A stretch of 29,306 nt of DNA from Hypsibius dujardini (Eukaryota; Tardigrada; Eutardigrada; Parachela; Hypsibiidae), in assembly GCA_001579985.1 (NCBI GenBank), contig LRSR01005913.1, forward strand, positions 1 to 29,306. Reading direction: 5' to 3'. Below the pieces are notes generated by a model. The model searched no databases, had not been told where the DNA came from, and saw only the letters and a list, made by a program, of their open reading frames with translations. Position 1 is the first letter of the stretch; each line of letters begins with the position of its first letter. This document shows, piece after piece, positions 10,638 through 20,500 of the stretch. Both the position numbers and the translations under genes were made by a program.

Positions 10638-13600
10638 ATGGATAAATACATCGAAGACTTCGGTAAACTTCAATCCATTGCGGAATCAATTGGCTTAGAT
10701 CGATCCATTCCCTTTCCCCAAATCGTCGTTGTCGGGGGTCAAGTAAGGCTGTGTTACCAGAACGTCATCGGGACCCTAAATTAAAATGGTTATTATTGAT
10801 TGCAGAGCGATGGAAAGAGCTCCGTGCTGGAAAGCATTGCCGGGCATTCGTTTCTGCCACGTGGACAGAATACCGTCACCAGAACTCCCATCAGGGTCGT
10901 AATGCGAAACACTAGGTTACTCCACGGTATGTAGAAAGATAAAAACTAAAATGAAGAACCAAACAGAGTTGTCAAATTTGTCTCCATGTCATAGGCAATG
11001 CGGGACTGCAGCAGATAACTGTGAGCTATGAGACCGATCAAGACGACGAACGAGGTCTGAAGAAAATCTACAGAAAGCAGATGGATGACTTCACTGAAGT
11101 GGCTGCGGAAATTCGCACAGCCACCGACAGGCTAACCGGTGGGAAAGATGTATGATTCGGCCGTCTACCAAATATTGTGCCTGTAGATACAGATGTGGCG
11201 ACATTTGCCTGTAACATCAACTTCAAATGCTTGTCCGTAGGGTGCGGTGGTAGCCAAGCTGATTACTGTTGAGGTTCTGTCGCCCACTGTTCCCAACCTC
11301 ACACTCATCGATCTTCCGGGGCGAATTGAGGTGGGTGTTCAATATAATGACTTTGAATTTACTAGTTAGTCTCACATATGTATATGCGAGGAAGTGAAAG
11401 AATTATTTCACCGTTGTGGTCTTGCGGATGCGGACTTTGTTTTTCAAAGTTGAAAACACAGTTAGAATCATATTTCATTTAATTTGACCGCTCAGATCTA
11501 CCGTTCGAGAAGAAATCTTGGAAATGCACTTAAATTGGCTATACTTTTATTGTATCATAACATAATATAATTGAAAATTGATGCTTAGACGGAACCGTTT
11601 AGTCCACTCCTATGATTGGCATTTATGCAGTGAGAGCCAGTGAAATGGACTCTGCTTGTGTTTTACAATTTGGAGACTTCACCAAGGCAAAGTTTTTGGG
11701 CCACATTGTCGATACATTTTTCTCATTCGTCGCAATTGCGGGACCTCTAAAACAATATTCTTGATTCGACCTGCAAATTTGTCCCCATGTTAGGCTGGCG
11801 TGCTCTTGTCTTGTACAATTTCATGGCTTAATTTAGCGGTGAAACATGTGAATGAAATTTCAGCGAATTGCTGCGAATGAGCGAATGCATCAAGAAATTG
11901 AAGACCTGGTAATGGGCTACATCCGAAATCCCAAGGCAATCATCCTGGCTGTGCATCAAGCTAGCAATGATCTTGGCGTTTCTAGAGGTATCGGCGCCGC
12001 TAACTGGGTAGACCCCGAAGGTAAGAAAAAATAAACCAGGCCGGGGGAGGGCCAAAAGACTGGGTATTGCAGAGGTCAACAGTTTCATGCTACTCCAATT
12101 TAAGGCTTGCGAACAATTTGTGTGCTAACGAAACTGGACTTGGTGGACAACGCTGATAACATCAGCGAGAGACTCGGTGGAAGAGCGGGTGGAGACGCAA
12201 TTAAATGTTTGCGCACGGTTGGGGTAATTAACACACCGCTGCCCCAGCTGCCCAGTCAGTCGGAGGAAGAGGTGAGTCAGTCTCAATCCGTGTTTGCTGT
12301 TGTTGTTCAAGTGTTTTCATCGCAATCTACCAATTATTAATACTCACTCAATGCGCACCTAGCTCCGCAAGATCCAGGATGCGGAGGAGCAGAAGTTTTT
12401 CAACCAGCCGCGATATCGCGACTTAAAGGAGCTGCATGGAACGAGAAACTTGGTTGACTATCTTTCCACGGTACTGTACTGTCAACAGTATTGCGCTTTC
12501 AAAATCCCATTTGGAGCTGATTGATTAACAACATTTTGATTTGACTAGCGAGATGAAAGGTTAGCTAGCAGCAGAGGCTCGTTTAGGGTCGGAACCAGTA
12601 CCACTCATCCTAGGGCCAGGGGTGGGCAAAGGGGTAAACTTTGGGTTCAATCTTGAAAAAATGCTTTTTGCTCTTTCACCCTCTCTCAAGCCCCACCGTG
12701 AAGGGTCCTAATTCTGACCGGTAAAGAGTTTAAACGAGTCTCTGGCTAGCAGGCACTACTCTCCGCATATTCTGAAAAAATCTTGTGGAAAATTTAATGG
12801 CAATCCTCACAATTTATTGACGCTTAGTTTTTTTAGTGCAAACCTAGCTCGATCCTAGCAGCCTACTGGCCATAATCTTTTTCAAACAAATGCAGGATTG
12901 GGTATCGGCCTGTTTCTTAATTTTGGAATTAACAAAATGCTACTCTTATTGGGCGCCCTGGGGGGGGATTCGTCACCAAATATTTTTGTGGTTTCGAAAA
13001 ATCAAAAATTGTATTTTCTGCAGTACGTGTTACGGGGAATATATGACAAAAATTCTGTTTGGGCATAATTGGGCGACGAAACAGTTGTTAATTTTTTTCT
13101 CCCTGAAATTAGAAGCACAAAATGTTTGCCTGAAGTAACGGTTACAATTTTTGGACGTTGAATTCGATCCAGCAAAATAAAAACTAACGCCACATATTTT
13201 TTAATGGGGAACAGGGCAAGTATTCCTGCACCGGCGCCCTAGAAGGCAGCACGAAACCGTTTATTTTCTCCACACCCACAGGTGTTTGTTGAACATCTGA
13301 AAGGGAGTTTGCCGCAACTGAGAAAAGACCTGGATGCCGTGCGTGTCATCTACGAAGAAAGGCTAGAGAAGCTTGGAACAATCGATTTCAGCAGATACGC
13401 TTACAAGGGCAACCCTAATTCCACCGGTGAATTTGAGTACGTAGTCGGTGCCATCGAAAAGTTCTGCACCAGCTTCATCGAGAGCATCAACGGCAGGATC
13501 GACCTCGGTCACGGTCGGCTGCGAGGTGGAGTTCGCGTGGAGCAGCTATTCAACAGCCTGTACTGGGACAACTTGGATTACATTTATCCGCTGAGCGATA

Positions 13601-15568
13601 TAACCAAGGCGGAAGCGTGGAATATCATTAAGAACGCTGGGGTGAGAACCTATTTGTCTGATGCTCCACTAACCTTTCCTGCTAGTCCCCTTCAGCTCTT
13701 CCTTCCATGGGAAACTTTTTCTGATGGGCAAATATCAAATGACGTTACTGAACCAATATACAGGGTCCATCATGAACATTACTCAATTTTGAGGGGTTAC
13801 GGTAAAAACCGCGTATACGATTCAAATGTTTATAATTAACAAAAATGTACTTGATAGAGTTGACGTCACGTTGCTAGCCAATAGAATACAAACAAGTTTG
13901 ATGGGAATCTTTGAGGTTTGCCAAATGAAAAACGTCATTTTTGACTGTTGTATAGATTGATTGTTACTAGAATTGACACGACGTTTAGCCATCTCACAAG
14001 CCAAGAACGCAAAGCCAACTCACCAAATGAGCATAAGTAGTGTGAATAAATAGAGATAAAAGCTTGCCTCTTTTGGCCAAAGCCGGAAGTGAACGGGAAA
14101 GTCGTCGCATCAAGTAATTCCGAAATTTATATGGGACAACTAACTGGCTGAGCGGCAAGTATTTTTTTAAAAATCTGCTCTGAAAGAATTTAAAGGTTTT
14201 GAAAAACGGTCAAATTTAGGGACCCATTCAAATTTGAGTAAATGTTTGTGGTTGACCCTGTAATATATAAAGTGTTAAGGCAGAGAATTTGCGAAGCGAG
14301 TTTTGCCTTAATTATATATCATTGTTATAACTACGATATCTAGGGTATTACTCCGCAAATATTCCTCAATCCTGTTGCGTTTGAGACGTTGGTGCGGAGG
14401 GAGATTGAGGCCATGCGAGCGGAAAGTCAATCCTGCGTGATTTTGGCCCACAGTGAAGTCCTTCTGATTAGTCAAGAGGCAGCGGACGACAGCATAAAGG
14501 TCGGTCAGAGTTGATGCGTTCCAACGGGCTGGCAACATTGCAATTACGTCCACAATGAATGTGTATTTTTGTACCCTGGTAGGACGTGAAGATCAAATAT
14601 CCCGCCCTCTTCCAAGCCATCGTGGATGATGTGGCAGATTTCTTAACGGAAAAACTTAAGAAGACCAAGAAAATGGTGTCGCACGGAATCGACATGCATT
14701 TGGATTACATCAACGTGAAGAATCGTCACTTTCAGGCGGCGCTTGAGGAGGTTAAAGCAACTAGACCGCTACTAACTCGCCCAGAAAGTGGTCATGCATT
14801 GCTCACAACCCCTGACCCGAAGGTACGTGCATTGTGATCTGGGCAGAAGCCAAATAAGTTTTCCAAAAAAAAAAGGAATGGAGTGCTATTTTGTCCACTG
14901 GCAAATTTTCTCAAAAATACCCACGGGCACCGAAAAATCAAATAAAAACGGAGGGAGCAAACCAAAAATCAATAACAACACCGACAAGAAATAAGGACAT
15001 CATCTGTTCTGTTAACTCAATGGAGTATCCCATGCCATTTATTAACAGTTTATGGAAATATTACCCACCCCCCCCCCTGCAAGGGGACTTTTAACTAGGG
15101 AACTGCCTCATGGATCTGATAAGTGCTGATTCATTATAATTCCTTGTGTTCCTTGTGTTCAGGGTATAGACGGTTTGCCCATGGGATTGACGTCCGAAGA
15201 AGAGGAGGAATGCGACTTATACGTTGCGCTGGTGAGAAGGTATTTTAGCATCACCAGAGACACTGTCCGTGATACCATCCCGAAGATCATCGTCCGTTTC
15301 ATGGTCAAAAAAATTGAGGTATGAAGTCTCGGATGTGTACTTGTCATTTACGTAACTAAAATGGAGTTAATAGTTCTAAATAAAATCCGACCATGTTGTT
15401 TAGCGAAAAATTCGAAATCGTCTAATGGCACACTTGGGCGACAAGGAAGTGTACTCTTCGCTGTTAGCGGAGTCGGAACATGTCGCAGCGAACCGACGCG
15501 AAGCGCAAGCCCGACTTGAGAACTATGAGTTGGCGGTTCAACTGGCTAAAGATCTTGCGATAGCTTGA
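10638..15568 (+). CDS. Dynamin-related (Mx-like) large GTPase DRP1, complete, 12 exons
   Basis: Exons: 10638-10742, 10806-10926, 10995-11149, 11241-11330, 11864-12020, 12105-12271, 12363-12470, 13282-13641, 14344-14499, 14583-14822, 15163-15318 and 15404-15568. All introns are GT-AG and the sum is 660 codons (659 aa plus stop), close to Mx proteins. The P-loop GGQSDGKSS is split by intron 1 (about 33-41), followed by FLPRG and the switch I Thr in TVTRTP (about 60), DLPG (about 151-154) and TKLD (about 218-221). The middle/stalk region covers about 300-553. A GED-like end follows, with [17 protein letters not shown] at about 580-596. There is no PH domain, proline-rich tail or membrane segment, so it resembles Mx or Drp1/Vps1 rather than classical dynamin. 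Such proteins oligomerise on membranes or on target structures using GTP. Which of these roles it has cannot be told from sequence. Intron 7 holds a short hAT-like element. Confidence 0.92.
12572..12744. mobile_element. Short hAT-like non-autonomous element with 8-bp target duplication (DRP1 intron 7)
   Basis: The 173-base insertion begins CAGAGGCTCGTTTAGG and its other end, read in reverse complement, begins CAGAGACTCGTTTAAA. It is flanked by a perfect 8-base direct repeat GCTAGCAG (12564-12571 and 12745-12752). An 8-bp duplication and termini beginning CAG fit the hAT superfamily. It has no coding capacity and is nearly all inverted-repeat arm, so it is an internally deleted member of the family also seen at 18826, 19960 and 28814. 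Confidence 0.85.
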
Positions 15569-15808
15569 ATAGTTAACGCTTCAGCTAGTTGATTTATTTT
15601 TATTTCCAGTTTGAGAACTTCAACGGAAGTGTTATTTTTTATGATAATATGATAATTCATGCATGAAAAAGGCAAGATACAAGAAAGACTGAAAAGCTAT
15701 TCCACAAGAGCATATATTCTCGTTATACTTAAGAATACTGAACTGCAAAACGAGTGCGTAATTACGCCAATCAAGATGCAACACGATGAGCGTCACGACA
15801 AACAGAGA

Positions 15809-15821
15809 GGCAGACAGAAAA

Positions 15822-15860
<39 letters not shown>

Positions 15861-15872
15861 AACAGACAAATA
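15809..15872. repeat. (CAGA)n microsatellite
   Basis: Interrupted tandem CAGA units, with a few AAACAGA variants, about 240 bases after the DRP1 stop codon and possibly in its 3' untranslated region. The open frames it creates on both strands are artefacts of the repeat. Confidence 0.95.
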
Positions 15873-16749
15873 TACAAACGCGTTTTCTTTACTTCTAGTA
15901 ACATTTTCCCGATTAGGTGAAGCATTTCGCGCGATTTTAAGTACTTCTTCGCATCCTAAACTATATGTGTGATTTTCAACATGTTTACCTACTGGACTCT
16001 GTACAAATAGATGTCAACGCGCCTAGACTTGATTTGCAATGATCTGGACACTAATTACGTTGGTGGACGTTGTATGTGTATTGATATAACCAGATTGTGA
16101 AACCATGACCCAGGGGTACATTGTCCGTTCAGTCTGCCTCAGGTTCTCAGCGGGTATTCCATAGAACCCATTGTTGTTTATTCAAATATTTAATGAAGTA
16201 CCGAAGCTAAAGTCCGAAGTACTTTATGAAAGCGGGTTTTATCTACACGAGTGTGCTGCGTGTCGAAATGGCACAATGCTGTTGTAAATTCGAACGCCTG
16301 CTTATTCCCGCAAGGTCAGGCACACAATCACGGTCAATACATGGATGGAAGACAATCTATTGCAAAATCATTATCATTATTTGCAGACTTGACATTAATG
16401 TAGGCGTCTAAGTCCCATCAATTCGTGAACTTTGATTAGTTTCGAACTCTATTTTCTTGCCTGGTGCTTGGCTCTAAGGTCAAAGTCGATAAGGTTGATT
16501 GTTCAGCACATCTACATTTGTCGCGTATCAGTGAGAGAACTAATTTGATTGTGCACAGTACATTGCAGATAACATGAAATACCAATTCAATCGGCAGCAG
16601 TAGCACTTAACCCAAGGGCGGAAATTGCAACAAGTGCAACAAGTGCAAAGCCAGATTCACTCAAGATTCACATAACAACGGGACCCATCAAGACAATTAG
16701 ACAAACATTTTTATGTTTATGAAAGCTTTGTAGCTTCGTGTCCGTCGAA

Positions 16750-17025
16750 CAATAAATGGAGTGTTATTTGTATCATTCCAAGTTAATTCCAACTTCACGT
16801 CATTCGTAAATCGCGCCCTATTTCAAGGCGTGGAATTGGGCATTGACCCAATCTTTTTCCTTCAAACGTTACGCCCCTTTTCGTGAGAAAAAACGCCATC
16901 TGCAATCTTTACTCACGAAACCGAAAACTCGCCCATATTTCAATGAATGTGAGATTGCATGAAATAGAGCGTGAATTAAGTGCGTCGTGAAGCTGGAATT
17001 AGATTGGAATAATTCAAATCGCACT
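16750..17025. mobile_element. Terminal-inverted-repeat (MITE-like) element, 276 bp
   Basis: The arm starting GGAGTGTTATTTG at 16758 pairs imperfectly over about 70 bases with the end at 17027, whose reverse complement starts GGAGTGCGATTTG and also shares TAATTCCA and CTTCACG blocks. The identical octamer CCGTCGAA flanks the unit (16742-16749 and 17026-17033) and may be a target-site duplication. With those borders the left end has about 10 bases that the right end lacks, so the exact limits are uncertain. There is no coding capacity. Confidence 0.65.
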
Positions 17026-17232
17026 CCGTCGAATGTTTGGTACTACCTTTGCTAATATCAAGAGCAATCCAGATTACGAATGTAGTTAAGGCCAATTCCG
17101 GAAGTTGAGAGGACGTGCTATTACTTGACTCATTTGGAACAAGAATGCATATCAGCCTGTGGCTGTTGTAGATGAGTATCGCTCGATCGATGGGTGTGAC
17201 ATCTAATGACAGTGAGACAACACGATAAAAGA

Positions 17233-17238
17233 TTTATT
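17233..17238 (-). terminator. Candidate polyadenylation signal for AIG1-like gene C
   Basis: AATAAA on the minus strand, about 315 bases beyond the stop codon of gene C. The position is plausible but the evidence is only a common hexamer. Confidence 0.3.
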
Positions 17239-17552
17239 TGGTAATGAACCAGGGGAAAAAATGCCAAAACCGTCGATCAGTTTGTGAGTCTAATCTGTCT
17301 GTTGACCAAAGAACTATGATCCTCAGAATTTCGCCTTGTTCAACTATGTTCCCAAAACGCGAGTTTATGGCGTGGACGGTTGGATTGCCCGCATTATCCT
17401 GTCCAGGGCAGCAATTGAGTCAGGGATTATTTGAAGCCTGCAAGCGGAAACTAAAGCCCCGTTTAGGATGATAACGATGTTAAACGATGCTTTTCTAATG
17501 GCCATAAGTAAGATGACTATTCAGACATTTCGGCAGCGTTTGGCTCCACAAC

Positions 17553-20500
17553 CTAATCGGCCTCGGAGAAGTCTTTCAGCATATCTTTAAGCTTGTTAAT
17601 ATTCTCCTCCAACTCAGCTAACAAATCTGGTTTTCGGATGGTATGACGCAGGGCCTCCATCATCGCAATGTCCGACTGCGCTTCGACAAGGAAATTGTAG
17701 CCAGAACACACTTGCCTCAACTCCCGAATATTATTCAAAATGCGAGCATGTCTCTCGTTTGCCGCCGCAGTCAGCGTCGCCTTGTCCACTGCCAACATGT
17801 CCCTCGCCACCGTTAACATACTCTGTCTGATGGTTGGTGTTGAGGTGCCCACCCTCGCCATCTCCAAAATTTCGGCCATGGTTTTCTCATGACGAACTAA
17901 CCGCTTTGCAGCGCGATGGTGAGTTTTGTAGCTGCACCTGCAGACCTTACACTCTCCTCCCCAGGTCATAGAGGAGCAAAAGAGAAAGGCTCGGTTACCG
18001 GAAGCAGTGCCCCAAACCCGGCAATTCTCGTGGCAAACCTTTTCAGGATGGACAAGACAAAACGTGCTGTGCTCCTTGGCGTTCTCTAGTTCGTAGTACT
18101 GGACCTTTGTGGAGCGCTTGTAGAAGGAAAATGTATCCATACTACTGAGGACCGCTGCTTGCCGATTGGTGAGGGCTTCCAGCTCAGCGTGGACCACCTG
18201 CATTGAGCTGATCTCTAGCACGAGCTCGTGGACTTCTGCTTTGATCTGTTCACGAGCTCGCCGCATGATATCGAAGCCTGCAGTTGTGACCGGGCTCAGC
18301 TCCGAGATTCGCAGCAGAATCCGGCTCATCGTCTCCTTGGACTGCTCGAACAGCTGATCCAATTCCAGCCGGAGTTCTGCATCGCTTTGCAGTTCCTCAG
18401 GCGACCGGCTAAACGCGGCGTTGTTCATGTAGAAGACATTTTCCCGCGGTATGTGCCATGGCTTCAGCAGGGATATGTCGAAGGAATGAGAGCTGTACGA
18501 GCAGTTCGTCATGACGACAATAATGTTTCGGAGGACGGCATCTGGCATATTTCCACGCATTCGCGAAAGCGCGTTACTGAGGGTTGCGGTGATCCGGCAC
18601 GCGGTTCCGTTTACGACGACTATGACGGCTGACAACGAACCCGCTTCTGCAGCTGCGGCGAGTATGATGTCGGTGTTTTGGTTGTCATGTTCAATTCCTC
18701 TCGTGTCACTCATTCCAGGCGTATCAATGAAATGAAATCTGGCCGATGGCGGTCCGATTGAATAGGTGGTGCTGAAAACACACACAAAATAGATATGCGT
18801 TCATCTGCATCTCTTCGTTTTGGTGCAGGGGCTTGTTTAGGACCTTTGTAAGTCAGAGCCAGTACTCCCCATTGTAGGCAAGAGCATGGGCAAAGGGGTA
18901 AACTGCATTTTCATCAAAATTAAACCGAAAATTTGGTCTCTTGTTCCTGATCATTTTGAAACTTATGAAGTTGTGGAGATCGGATTCCCTAAAGTCCCGG
19001 GGATATCGAATCATTTTGACAAGCTTCAGTTTTTCGACCAAATTCGAGGCTTGCCGGTGTTCAGTTTTAGCTCCCTATTAAGAACTGCAAATATAAGGTT
19101 TACAACGTTCAAGAACAGTTCAAGTTTGACTGAAAAACTGACGTTTTAAAAACATTATTCTGAAATTCCAAGGGTGTCCTCGGAATTCAGACTCCCAAAC
19201 CTCCACAAGTTTCATAATAATCAGGAACAAAAATCCGAATTTTGAGTTCAATTTTGAGGGAAATGTATTTTACCCCTTTGCCCACCCCCTGGCCCTACCA
19301 TGACGCCTCCTGGCTCTGACCTGTGAGGATCCGAAAGGAGCCTCTGCTGTGGTGCAGCGACGCCTGACCAAAGGAAAACAAAATAAACATAGCCATGAAT
19401 TGGGTTGGAAGGGTGAAGCATTAATTGTGACCAAGTGTCGCTTGTGCAACCAGTCGTTAGAACTTTGCTCGTTTTGGACATTCCGGTCGTTCTAGTCGAC
19501 CAAAAAATGGGATTTTTACGGACAAATTATGCGTAAATTTGATTACTTCTGGAGGCAATATTTTTTATGGTAACGATGAAAATCCGCCCCTTACAGAATA
19601 AATGGTCTTTGGGAAAAAAGTAATTGCCATCCAAAAAGTTCGATAATCCTTGATGCCCCTACTAAATGATTCGTTTTTCGTTTCAACTATAAGCAACAAA
19701 ATTATTCCTTGTGCTTCCACAATACTTTTCTCCGTGTGGAAGGCTGGTATTGCACTAACGCAGCTTGGAGAAGGTGGGCAATGGTGGGCGCTGGTGGGTG
19801 GACGAGAAGCGTGGGAGCTAGTGGGTGCTGGGTTGTGCCCTTGCTGCTGATTTGGAAAACTAATTTTCTTGGAATGTACATGTATCACGAACGACAAGGT
19901 GCATCCCTTAACTGTTCTGCTAAGCAACCACTACGTTCCATTATTAAAACCACTATCAAAACGTTTTCAGAAGTTTCAGTTTTTTCATCAAATTTTGACC
20001 GTTATTGAATGTTTTGAATCTCCCATTTGTATTCTTCAATAGGGAGCTTATACGGGATCTCAGCAAACCTTAAATAGGAACGAAAAATTGATGTTTTTGA
20101 AAAACATTTGAAATCCCATGTGGCTCCTTGAAAATTTGACCCCCTTATTCCATAAGTTTCCAAATGAAAAGGGGCAAGAGGCCGAATTTCGGATTCAAAC
20201 TGAAAAAAGCATTTGACTCCTCTGTCTACCCCCGGCCCCACCGTGAGGGGTCCTCGTTCCGACCTGCAAAGACCCTAAACGAGCCTCTGGTTGAAGTGAG
20301 GGAGCTTAAGAACTCCTGAATATCCATCCACCCACAAACCCACCAATGCCGCCAGCACCCACCCATCCCCACCCACCACAGCCATTCACCAGCGGCCACC
20401 ACTGCCCGCCGTATGTTAAGCAGTACGAGGTAAAACTTTCAATTCGGCTAACGGGCAAAAATCGCTTTTAATTCGGCTAAGGGGGCGCAAGTGTCGCACT

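Larger units (their letters stand above)
15569..17552. other. Spacer between the convergent 3' ends of DRP1 and GTPase C
   Basis: No gene is recognised here. The region contains a (CAGA)n microsatellite at 15809-15872, a TIR element at 16750-17025 and a possible poly(A) hexamer for gene C. The remaining short open frames (for example 16226-16411 and 17238-17471, +) show no family signature. Confidence 0.55.

Noticed and set aside
15809-15872. Possible CRISPR-like or regulatory repeat array
   Set aside because: The units are 4 bases without spacers, a plain microsatellite in a eukaryotic locus.
18166-18735. Plus-strand open frames within the GTPase C last exon
   Set aside because: They are antisense shadows of a well-supported minus-strand coding exon.
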